Of a stretch of DNA of 64,000 nucleotides, positions 49,039 to 58,316 are shown in pieces. A program made the translations under genes and the position numbers. This DNA comes from Moesziomyces globuligerus (Eukaryota; Basidiomycota; Ustilaginomycetes; Ustilaginales; Ustilaginaceae), in NCBI GenBank assembly GCA_030849465.1, contig JARVLF010000015.1, positions 124,001-188,000 of the forward strand. Reading direction: 5' to 3'. The notes beneath the pieces were generated by a model. It was given only the letters and a program-made list of their open reading frames with translations. It did no database searches and was not told the origin of the DNA. Each line of letters starts with the position of its first letter. Position 1 is the stretch's first letter.

Positions 49039-50235
49039 TTAGGCCTTGTTGGCAAAGCCGACGCGGTTGTTGTCGGTGTCGAAGATGGCGACGGTGTTCT
49101 GGAGGAACGAGTCGCCGGTGATCCAGGCGTTGATGCCAAGGTCGGAACCAGCGACCGAGAGGACGCACTGGCCGTTGTTGGTGGTACCGAACGAGGTAGT
49201 AGCCGCCGAGAGCGTCTTGGAGTACGAGCCGTACTTGAACGTCACCTTGGGAGGCGAGTTGCAGTTGTAGTAGGCGTAGGTCGAGCCGCTCTGGGTGAAC
49301 GTCGGCAGGCCGAGCGAGTTGAAGAGCTTCTGCGCCTGCGAGGTGGGGGCGACGATGATGGTGGTGCCCGTGTCGACGATCGACTCGATCGACTGGCTGT
49401 TGACCGTGGCGGGAACCTGCCAGAAGCCCTGCGCCGAGTCGACGCTGACGTAGGCGGGCGTGCTCGAGTACTTGGCGCTGTTGGTGCCACCGAGGAAGAG
49501 CGAAGAGCCGCTCTTGCGCAGGTCGAACTGGAAGACACCCGACGAGACGGCACCGGCCTTCTTGAGCTGGTAGAAGTAAGGCAGGTAGCTCGAGCCAAAG
49601 GCAGCCAGCTGAGGGAAGGCCATGCCCGAGATACCGGACGAGCCCTCGGCCGAGGTGTCGATGAACTGGGTGTTGGACAGGCCGATGGCAGTGCCCGAGG
49701 CGCTCAGGCCGGCGATGTGGACGACGTCGCGGTAGATGGTGCCCTGGGCGGTGGTTCCGTCACCGTAGGCGGTGGAGAAGGTGTCGCCGTTGGTGGAAGA
49801 GGTGGACGAGCTCTTGGGGTTGTACGCGCCGGGGTTGACGAGCGTGTCCGAGGAGCCCGTGTCAAAGTCGATCGAGAAGCTCTGAGCGGGGGTGCCGTAG
49901 GCCATGGTGCCGGTCCAGAGCTCCTCGCCGGCCTGGTCAGTGAGGCTGACGGAGCCAGTGGCGCGCTTGGAGAGCTCCTCGACGACATCGCGCTTGAGAG
50001 GGTGGGCCTTGCCGGTGTTCTTCTCAAAGTTGGCGAGCGACTTGGCGTACTTGTTGCGGAGACGCTGCATGTGAGCGTCGACCTTGGTCCAGTCGACCTG
50101 GTCGGTGCCGGCCACCGTGAGGCTGCCACGCTTCTCGATGTCGATGTTGATGCCGCGCTCCTGCTCGACGGGAGCGGCGACGGCGAAGGCCGAGCTGGCG
50201 AGGAGACCAGCGACGAAGGAGAGCTTGAGCTGCAT
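49039..50235 (-). CDS. secreted pepsin-like aspartic protease (family A1)
   Basis: 398 aa, intronless. Signal peptide about 1-20 (MQLKLSFVAGLLASSAFAVA). A propeptide of about 70 residues contains dibasic Kex2-type sites at K81-R82 and K90-R91, so the mature enzyme probably starts at A92. The catalytic aspartates are D125 (FDTGSS) and D288 (VDTGTT), with the flap tyrosine in AYGDG (Y157). One disulfide is likely (C325-C357). The C-terminus has the family's WITGDSFLQNTVAIFDTDNNRVGFA. No GPI or membrane signal is visible, so it should be secreted or vacuolar. After DTGSS the sequence is DTLVNPG, unlike the NLWVPS of pepsin. Substrate unknown. The minus-strand TATA-like site at 50357-50363 is its likely promoter. 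Confidence 0.95.
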   Translation of the reverse strand: MQLKLSFVAGLLASSAFAVAAPVEQERGINIDIEKRGSLTVAGTDQVDWTKVDAHMQRLRNKYAKSLANFEKNTGKAHPLKRDVVEELSKRATGSVSLTDQAGEELWTGTMAYGTPAQSFSIDFDTGSSDTLVNPGAYNPKSSSTSSTNGDTFSTAYGDGTTAQGTIYRDVVHIAGLSASGTAIGLSNTQFIDTSAEGSSGISGMAFPQLAAFGSSYLPYFYQLKKAGAVSSGVFQFDLRKSGSSLFLGGTNSAKYSSTPAYVSVDSAQGFWQVPATVNSQSIESIVDTGTTIIVAPTSQAQKLFNSLGLPTFTQSGSTYAYYNCNSPPKVTFKYGSYSKTLSAATTSFGTTNNGQCVLSVAGSDLGINAWITGDSFLQNTVAIFDTDNNRVGFANKA

Positions 50236-53200
50236 GTCGAAGACTCTATTGGAGGGGCTAGGGGGATTGGGGTTCTTTTGGGTGTAGGGGAGGGAAGATG
50301 AGGCAAGAGAAGGATGATGATGAGAGGGGGATGGATACGGCCCTGATCTGGTCGGTCTTTATACATGTCGAGGGTGATACAAAGCCCATCATGGAAGCAC
50401 CGAGCAGGAACGGCGCATGGATAACGTCCGCAGCATCAACAGTGAGCTACGGCCATGCCTGCACGATCGAGCACGGCCTACCGACTCGAGCTTGAGCTAG
50501 CGTGCAGCAGAATTAAGGCGAGGACTGGAAGAAGCTCAGGCCCCATCCGGATTCGGAAGCCTGTGCACCGAGGGAAGCTTGTCCGTGCTGAGCTCGGCTT
50601 CCGCCGCGTTGCGGAGGGAGGGCCGCTGGGCCTTGGAGGCTGTCAGTACCGACGCAGAGGCTCTCGAGCAGCTGACTGACAGAAAGGAGAAGGAACAAGC
50701 GAACGACGAGCAGGGTCTGGGAGGAACAAGCGAAGCGACTCGGCAATCATCCTGCTGGACCCAAAATGGATATCCGAGGGAAGATGTCAGCGGCTCAGTG
50801 GGCCGCCGCGGCCGCAGTCACCGCCGCCGCCTGTGCCGACGGTGAAAGGCAACGGTGGCGAAGACGAGCTGCACAGTTGAAGGCGAGCTCGGGTGTGGAG
50901 GCGCTGCATACCCAGGCCTGCGGGCGATGGGAGCCTCGCTGCCGCAGCGGGCACCGCCCGCGAGCACCGCCCGCGAGCACTAAATTTGGCTGTTCCAGCC
51001 TGCACCCATCCCAGCCATGGTGGGTATGTGTGTGTCCACTGCCTTGGCTCACGAAGGAGTGGAGGAGGCACACGAGGCAAGCAGAGCCCTCTGCATGGTA
51101 CTGCGCTGATCCGGCGGCGGATCGCTGACCTTGAACCAAAGCCGCTAGTCGCTCGGAGGAGGTGATGCCGGAGACACCAGTCGAAAAAAGCGTCTCAAAG
51201 GGCTGACGCGCCGTGTTGGCCGTTGCCGCACCGCTTTCTGGACGTGTCGGAGTTTGAATGCGCGCGAGCTAAAATCTCTGTTATCTGCAGCGCCGGTTGC
51301 CAAACGTAGAGGCAACGATCCTGCCCATGAATCTTGCCTTCACGTCACGCTGCGTGGTTGGCTCGACGGTCGAGATCAAGCTTGCTCATGCGCCGCTCGC
51401 CATCCATGCAGCCCGCGCTGATCCGGTCATTGGACACACCATCGCCCCGCGCCTTGCGCACTGCCTTCTGATCGAGCCCGAGCGTGCGGTTGCCGGCGAT
51501 GGCGATACCACCTCGATACGGCGCACCTCCTTCCGCTGATTAGCGTGCAGTGACCCTAACATACTGCATCCATCTCCGGCGGTAGGAGCCGCCGCTTTCC
51601 CAATCAAACGCAGCCGTCCTCTACGCTCGCCGCGAAGCGTTTGACTCCTGGATGGTGGCCCAGGAACGTACGCAGTGGGCGCGGTGCATCCGCGCTAATG
51701 TACCATCTGGCTCCGCTGTAGAGCGACGGCGGCCCGGAGCGGCAACTGCCGATGATGCTCCGACGCTTCGTCGTCATCGTTCTTCCCCATTCCGTCAAAC
51801 GGAGAGTGAGAGTGGAACGTGACCAAGACATGACCATCTCTTTTGCGACATCCGGAATCGATGCTGAACGATAACAGGCCGCAGGGCAGCTCTCAGCGGA
51901 CGTCGCTCGGCGAACTGCTCTCCGAGGTCTCCTCGCTTCTCGAAGCGTGTTCGGAACACGGCTTGCAACGTCGAGTTTCATGTAACCAAGCTCAGCCGAG
52001 AAGCGGAGCGAAATGGCTGCTGCGCTTGAGTGTCGCGGAGCGTGTGTGAGTCTTGACGGCTCACCGTGAGAATCCTGCCGGTTTTGCGGGGAAGGCATCA
52101 CTCCAACCTCAGGGTAAACTCGGCAACGCGGCCTCTTCCCCTCATGCTCCATCGAACGCGCGCGCGATCGGTCCTCCGCTTATTCCTGTTCGCTTCCGTC
52201 GCTCGTCTAACATCGTAACCGTCGCCGTCAAAGCCAAATGCGCCGACTGGCCGGGCGAGCGAGAGAAGCCGTCGCGGAGAGCTCGAGCGATTGTCTCGTG
52301 AGATGGACTGACCGGGATCGAGGTGCGATTGGGCACAGATGGCGGAATCTGGCAGCGGCACGAGATCTTCCAATCAGGTGTCTTGGTTCCGCCGAATCGA
52401 CGGGTCTTGGCTCTCCTGCCATGAAACCTCCACAGCGGCACTACCCAAAGCACGGGTGCCCTCCGATTTTCTGTCTCGAAGGCGACCGCTCTGGTCTCAA
52501 TGCCTAGTGCGTTTCCTCCGCCCTGGATGAGCGTGCAGGTGAGACCGGTCCTGCATCGCTGACAGTGTCTACCCTGCCCTCTTGCTGTTCAGTCTCTCCG
52601 CGAATACGGAGCCGGATGGCTGCGCTGCGAGCGTGTGATGTACAGACCGTGCTGCAGGCTGCCTTCGGTTGGAAAAGCCGCCGCCATGGACGACCGCCGG
52701 AGCAGCGATAGCGGGCGCGGCCTGGCTCTTCCGGCGGCCTCGATGGCGATGGGAAACAGAGAGCCGAGCTCCCGCAGGCTGGGATCGAGTCCCAACTTGG
52801 AAGGTGTGGGGGGAAAGATAGGCGCGCGCAACTGGCTGAAGTGTTCAAGAGAAAAAACCGCGCTAAGTCTGCATCGCAGCGCGAAGCGAGCTTCGGCTGG
52901 AATCGCCACGCCCTTCTCTCGAATCCTCGTTTCGGCGCTGCGCATCGGCGTCGAGCTGCAACACGGTTGGCTGTCATCACTGACACCCATTTCGCCGGCT
53001 GTGAGTCGACTCGGTACTCGGACTCGGTGTCGACCATCTCAAAACCCCGTCATGGCCCAGTTTCGCAGCCTAAGCGCCTGTACGTCACATGCAACGCGAT
53101 CTTGTTCCACTTGACCGCTATGTTCGCGCGATCAAGATGCCAGATAGCGTTTCAGAGCACCGTTTCTTAGTCTGTTCCTCGCTGTGGACAATGGAAAAGC

Positions 53201-53982
53201 ACCGCACACATGTGGTCGAGCCATGTGACGGATCAAGAGGCACTGGATGGGATTGGATGCATCCTGCACCGAAGATTGAAGAGTCCATCTTCCGAGCTTT
53301 CGGGCTCAGGGTCCGGAACAGCCGCTTCGCATAGTGGGCCAACGGAGGCGAGCCATTCGTGATGCAACCGAGTCCGAGGCTGGAAGAACAAGATCCTGTA
53401 CTTCGACACTGTGGCACACCTTCCATTCTGAGTCTCGATGAAAGACGGGTCCTCGCCTGTAGACACAACGTGAGAGTGTCGGCCGTTCCGACGGCCTTCC
53501 TGCGCCGTTCTCGCCGTAGCTTCCACTCACACATCCCTTCGCCTTGTTATCCGGTTGTAAGGCTATCAAGCCGCAAAGTCACTTCAAAGATTGTAGAGAC
53601 CACCTGCTGGAGCGGATGGAGATGTGACTGCATCGATGCACCCAGTTGTCGGCGTGAGCTCTTCCGGCTCGCCTCAATGCAGCTGCGCATGCTTCCCGCT
53701 CGGCGCTGCTAGCCGCCGGCGCATGCCGCAGATCATCGTCCAGTACCCGCATCACCGAGGCCGCGCCATTGGTCGTCTCTGCCAGGCTGTTACCAAGGAC
53801 CGTCTGTCTTGGACCCCACGCTGGTATCATGCGTCCCCAATCACGGCGTCACACTGCAGCAATCGGGCTGGCACACGCACTAACCAGGACGATGGAATGC
53901 ATGAATATGCTGCATTGGCCGATGCCTTCTTTGTTCAAATCTGCACTTGCTGTCAGGCCCGTGTCGCTGCGCTGTGGCGTGC
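50236..53982. other. 3.7-kb gene-free region upstream of the aspartic protease
   Basis: The largest gap in the window. I see no gene: frames are short, appear on all strands and have no domain. A 13-bp unit (GCACCGCCCGCGA) is duplicated in tandem at 50951-50976. The left end is the protease promoter, the right end the 3' region of the RidA gene. A non-coding RNA or a species-specific gene cannot be excluded. Confidence 0.5.
50357..50363 (-). promoter_or_regulatory. candidate TATA box TATAAAG of the aspartic protease
   Basis: TATAAAG on the minus strand, 122 bp upstream of the protease ATG. A good match to a TATA box and a sensible distance; inferred. Confidence 0.5.
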
Positions 53983-54796
53983 TCAGAGGTTGGCCTTGAC
54001 GGCGGCGATGCACTCGATCTCGACACCGACGTCCTTGGGCAGACGCGAGACCTCGACGGCAGATCGCGCAGGCTTGAAGGGAGCGAAGCGCTGCAAAGCG
54101 GCAAGGAGGGGCGAGGAGGAGAGGCAAGGATGAACCAAGTTAGCTTCAGTTTCAAGACCGATTTCGGGAATGCTTTGCATAGTGCTCACCTTCTCGTAGA
54201 CGGCCTGTGATGGTCGGAAGATCCGAATCCGGGAGGGCGCAGCACGGTCAAGAAAGGGTCAGTCTTCGAACAGAAGTCTCGGAAAGGCACGGTGGCACTT
54301 ACATTGATCTTCTCGAAGTTGGCCATGTCCTTCATGAAGATCGTGCACTTGAGCACGTGCTAATCCACAAAAAGAAAGCCAGGTCAGCATAGGCGGCAGA
54401 GCAGTAGGGAAGTGGGAGAGATCGGAGGCGGTCAGAGCGACGACATACCGAAGGGTCGGATCCAGCGGCCTTGACGACGGCAAAGAGATTGTTGAGAGCC
54501 TGCTCGGTCTGCTGCTCGATGCCGCCCTCGACGAGCTTCATCTCGGTGGTGAAGGGAATGCAGCCCGAGACGTAGGCGACGCCGTTGTGCACGACAGCCT
54601 GCGAGTAGGGCGCGACGGCGCCAGGGGCCTCGGTGGTGTGGATGACCTTGTAGGGCGTCGACATGGTTGCTGGCGAGCTCGACAGGCGGCGGACGAAAGC
54701 AGTGCGGGCGACGGCGGTGGGAGTCAGCTTCAGCGCATGACGAGGGTACAGCGCAACGGCCGAGCGGCCGAGCAGCGACACGCGCAGAGTCGCCAT
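53983..54796 (-). CDS. RidA/Mmf1-family reactive-imine deaminase, four exons including a 15-nt exon
   Basis: Minus-strand coding sequence 54796-54449, 54359-54303, 54204-54190 and 54090-53983; 175 aa. Introns of 89, 98 and 99 nt have GTATGT/TTAG, GTAAG/ACAG and GTGAGC/GCAG borders. Each splice keeps frame and restores the family fold: AAGSDPS, then HVLKCTIFMKDMANFEKIN, then AVYEK, then RFAPFKPARSAVEVSRLP. RidA proteins hydrolyse enamine/imine intermediates released by PLP or serine/threonine dehydratases. Key features are APYSQAV near 65 and PARSAVEV, whose Arg corresponds to the active-site Arg of RidA. The first 44 residues are an Arg-rich mitochondrial presequence; ATG 54664 (residue 45, MSTPYK) would give a cytosolic form, like the yeast Mmf1/Hmf1 pair. 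Intron-aware reading is needed, since only exon 1 is visible as a long frame. Confidence 0.93.
54190..54204 (-). other. 15-nt microexon of the RidA gene
   Basis: Encodes Ala-Val-Tyr-Glu-Lys between CAG and GTGAGC borders. The residues fill the family's N-x-x-Y-E/A position, so skipping would remove five conserved residues while keeping frame. Confidence 0.85.
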
Positions 54797-56232
54797 GGTT
54801 CAGCTGGAGGGCGGGAGCTGCGGGGTGTCAAAGCGAGTGTTCGGCTGACGAAGTTGATCGCCTCGCTACGCTGCACGAAGAGACTCACTAGTTGGTGTGT
54901 GATAAGCAGTTGCGAGTGGGTTGGCAATCGGATGAGAAGGTGCGCGCTCAGACGATGCGCGTTGGTCGAGCGACGGCCTCCATTGCTTCTGACTCGAGAA
55001 GAAAGCGCGAAAAGGTGATTCCGTGCGGGGGGCTCGGTCCAACTTGCGCACGGATCAAGCTCTAAAATTGGCGGATCGCGATTTGACTTCTTCCCTCGAA
55101 CACCACTTCACAAACCTGGGTGATGGCAGGTGATACGCAATCCGTCTCGTGATCGCTATGGCTCATCACGAATGGCCTATCTAGACGCTTCGGGAAATGC
55201 CGAAGGTGCCTTCGTGCTATCGAGCAGGGCTCGGAGATCCGCCGAGCGTATCACGTAGGTGTTGGCGGTCGAGTCGGGTTTGAAGGCTCTAGGACGGATA
55301 ACGCACAGGGACGGACGGAACATTGCCGAAAGTTGAGAGCGGCAGACTTCGTTAGCGTGACATCTGAATGCCACCTTGTGACGTTCGGCAAGTGGCCGAA
55401 GCTGGAAGAGGAAGACCCGTGGAGCGGATGGGCGCGGTCGATGGTCCGGCGAACGCAGCTGCGGACACGAACCTTGAGCTTCTTGTCTGCCGCGGCATAA
55501 AAAAAGAGCCGTGCTCGGAGTGTCGCTTTCATGCAGACAAGCGCAAGGAAGATGCGATCCAAGCTAGTGGTCGCTGCGCTCGTGGCTCGGACGGAGGTCG
55601 TCCATCCGACAATCTGTGGAGGCCACCGCTGCCTCCCGCACATGCTTCGGTTTGCACGCGAGACCCTAACTTACCGCGGTCTCGGACCTGCCGAAGCGGC
55701 GGATCATCTGCACTCGTGCAGCCATACCTTTGCGATGGCGTGACTTCCACTAGCACATCCATCTCTGGCGAATCACAGCCGGGATTGATAGGGGGCAGAT
55801 ACCTCCGCGGTTCTGATTTCCTTTCCATCGTTGCTCAACCCAGTGGCTCGACCATTTCGACCTGATTGTCACTCCTTTCATCCCACGCTCACGAGGGGAA
55901 CATGCTTCCTGACGTGGCCTGTCGCTGTCTGACGGTATCCAGAGCTACGAGCACGGCTCGATCTTGGAGTTTCTCGCCGGAAGACTGACGTTGAGTGAGG
56001 AGCGGAACCATGCCGGCCATCGCGAACGAGATCGGCAGATCCAAGATCGGGGCGAAGCCAGGGTCGCGGTGTTCGACTGGGCTGGCGTCCAGGGTCCAGG
56101 GCTTGGCGTGTCTTCCATGTGGACCCTGGACGCGTCTTCTTCTCCGTACCGTATCGGACACGAGAACCTTGATCGACATCACCTCCGCTATCTGACGCCC
56201 TAGCCTCAACCCTGTCGGCCTATTGCGATACG
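54797..56232. other. 1.4-kb divergent region between RidA and SET-domain genes
   Basis: No supported gene. It contains promoters for two divergent genes; no TATA box stands out. Confidence 0.55.
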
Positions 56233-58251
56233 ATGGCCTCTAGGAGTACCTCATCGAGGCGAGCATCGAAGCGTCCTCGGCTGGACTCGCTGCGGTCGAG
56301 TCGGAGCGCGTCGGCATCGGACAGCGCGAGTCCCTCCAGCACACCGCTGACCTCATGCGACGCATCTCTCCTCGGCGATGCGCCTCAGCCCGTCAAGTCC
56401 TCTTCTCTCTCTAACTTCCTCGAGTGGTGCTCTGTCCAAGGTATCATCATCGATCCGCGGCTGGATCTGCGGTACTACGGCGATGCCATCTCGTGGAGTA
56501 TCTCTGTCCACGCCGGCTCCTCGATCAGTCCCGACACTGTGGTAGCTTCGATTCCGAAGTCTGCCGTTCTATCGCGCAAGACCTCTGGCCTCGCGCGCGT
56601 GCTGCGGGGCAGGTGGCTGAGCGACTCGCACGAGACCGTCGGGCTGGAGCTCGCGCTCTGCCTGCTGTACGAACGCTGTCTCGGCGCCGCCTCGCGCTTT
56701 GCGCCGTTCATCGACATCCTCCCGCGCCTCCCCGTGCCGCTCCCCTTCCTCCGCCAAGCCGATGGCGAGCAGTGGCGATGGATCGGAGGCACGGAGGTGG
56801 ATCGGATCGACGCGAGGGCGGCGTATGCGCACATGGCGGCGACCACGGCGGGCGCGGAGTGGGCCTACGATCACGACTACGGCATGAGCCGCCACAAGGC
56901 GCTCGATTACTGGGAAAGCGTAGGCATCCCCGTGCTCAGGAAGAGCGGTCTGTTCGATAAGGCCCAACGCGAGCACCTGGATGGACTGCAGGGCGCGTTC
57001 TTGACCGCGTATACGCACGTCTCGTCGCGCGACTTTATCGTCGACGCGCATCACGGCGTGGCGCTCGTGCCCTTGGCGGACCTGTTCAACCATGCGGAAA
57101 GGCACACGGTGCAGTTCGAGGCCGATCAGGAGGTGTGCGAGTTCTGCGGGACCGCTGCGCTGACAGGCCACGAGGAAGAGAAATGCCGCTTTCCGACGGG
57201 TTCATCAGAGGAGGAAGAGGGCGAAGACGAAGACGAGGTTGAGGATGACGAGGACGAGGAGGTCGAGGCGGACAAGGACTTTTCGCCATCTGCTGTTCCA
57301 GAGGACAACGACGGAGAAGCGGATGGAGGAGAAGTGGACAGTACAGGGGAGGATGCGGAGGAGGAGGAGGAGCTCGGAGAGTACGTCGATACGCTGGACA
57401 TGCGCACTTTGTCTGCGCATGCTCCGGGGGAGGAGCTGTCGAACACGTACGGCGTGCTGACGAATGCGCTGCTGCTGACGCGCTATGGCTTCTGTCTAGA
57501 TACGGAGACGGATGTGGAGCGGTATACGATGGATCTGCGCTTCCCACGCGAGCGGCACGCCTTCCTCGAGGCGTTTGTATCGGCACGTCTCACCCACGAG
57601 CGGGTCGATGCTGCGCTGACCGCTGCCACGCGTCTGGTTGCTGCTCGGTTCCGCACCGCCACCGAAGACGCGATCGCAGACGACGAAGGGAATGAGGACG
57701 AGGATGAGGAGGTGGATGAGGGTGTGATGGGGATGGATCTCATGTGGCGTCTGGACACGCTGTTCGCGGGGTCCGAGTGGCAGGGTGTGGGGTTGTGCGA
57801 ACTCGTTAGTATCCCGCCGAAACGAATCCCGACCGAGGCCGAGCAGGGGCATGACGAGGTGGACGAAGACGTGGTGGATCGCGACCAAGTGCATCCACTC
57901 TTTCTCTCGGGGAGTGGACTGACCAGTCGTCCGCTCTTCCTCCTCGTCCTCCTCATCCACCATCTCTCCACGCATCCGGATGGCGATCTGGCCAGCTTCA
58001 CCTCTCTGCCCATGTCGCTCGATAGTCCACTGGTGAGCGCGGGGCTGGAAACGCTACACGCGCTCGTCACCTCGCGTCTTCAAGCGTTGACCATCCATCT
58101 GCGCCTCGACGAAGCTCTGACTCTAATCGCCCCCGATTCGACCGCACCGTACGCGGTCAAAGCAAGCATCCACCACGCCCTCCAGGAACACGCCGCCCTC
58201 TCCTCTGCCCTCTCCACCTACACCGACCTCCTACACCCCACCCCATCATGA
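56233..58251 (+). CDS. SET-domain protein lysine methyltransferase (SETD6/Rkm-like, split SET)
   Basis: 672 aa, intronless. After a Ser-rich N-terminus (1-60) comes the split SET domain: a SET-N part (LEWCSVQGIIIDPRLDLRYY, then VVASIPKSAVLS), a helical iSET insert (WIGGTEVDRIDARAA to HVSSRDFIVD), and SET-C with LVPLADLFNHAERHTVQFE (about 276-294, the SAM-binding N-H motif) and GEELSNTYG (about 400, catalytic Y). Between them lies a non-typical stretch with VCEFCGTAAL and EEKC, then a very acidic loop (about 326-381). A Rubis-subs-bind-type helical C-terminus follows. Such enzymes methylate ribosomal proteins, elongation factors or other non-histone targets; the substrate is not predictable. 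Converges tightly on UBR1, 65 bp between stops. Confidence 0.85.
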   Translation: MASRSTSSRRASKRPRLDSLRSSRSASASDSASPSSTPLTSCDASLLGDAPQPVKSSSLSNFLEWCSVQGIIIDPRLDLRYYGDAISWSISVHAGSSISPDTVVASIPKSAVLSRKTSGLARVLRGRWLSDSHETVGLELALCLLYERCLGAASRFAPFIDILPRLPVPLPFLRQADGEQWRWIGGTEVDRIDARAAYAHMAATTAGAEWAYDHDYGMSRHKALDYWESVGIPVLRKSGLFDKAQREHLDGLQGAFLTAYTHVSSRDFIVDAHHGVALVPLADLFNHAERHTVQFEADQEVCEFCGTAALTGHEEEKCRFPTGSSEEEEGEDEDEVEDDEDEEVEADKDFSPSAVPEDNDGEADGGEVDSTGEDAEEEEELGEYVDTLDMRTLSAHAPGEELSNTYGVLTNALLLTRYGFCLDTETDVERYTMDLRFPRERHAFLEAFVSARLTHERVDAALTAATRLVAARFRTATEDAIADDEGNEDEDEEVDEGVMGMDLMWRLDTLFAGSEWQGVGLCELVSIPPKRIPTEAEQGHDEVDEDVVDRDQVHPLFLSGSGLTSRPLFLLVLLIHHLSTHPDGDLASFTSLPMSLDSPLVSAGLETLHALVTSRLQALTIHLRLDEALTLIAPDSTAPYAVKASIHHALQEHAALSSALSTYTDLLHPTPS

Positions 58252-58316
58252 CCACACACCACACCCTCTCGCGAGAGAAAACAAGACGGGAATTGCATAT
58301 CGTGGCCCGCGCCACG

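Noticed and set aside
48892..50301. Long plus-strand frame of 469 codons opposite the aspartic protease
   Set aside because: It is the antisense shadow of the protease: low-complexity Gly/Val/Arg/Asp product, no domain, while the other strand has both catalytic motifs.
50513..50746. Possible small secreted protein with hydrophobic N-terminus on the minus strand
   Set aside because: The frame begins at a TTG, not an ATG, so the apparent signal peptide has no supported start.
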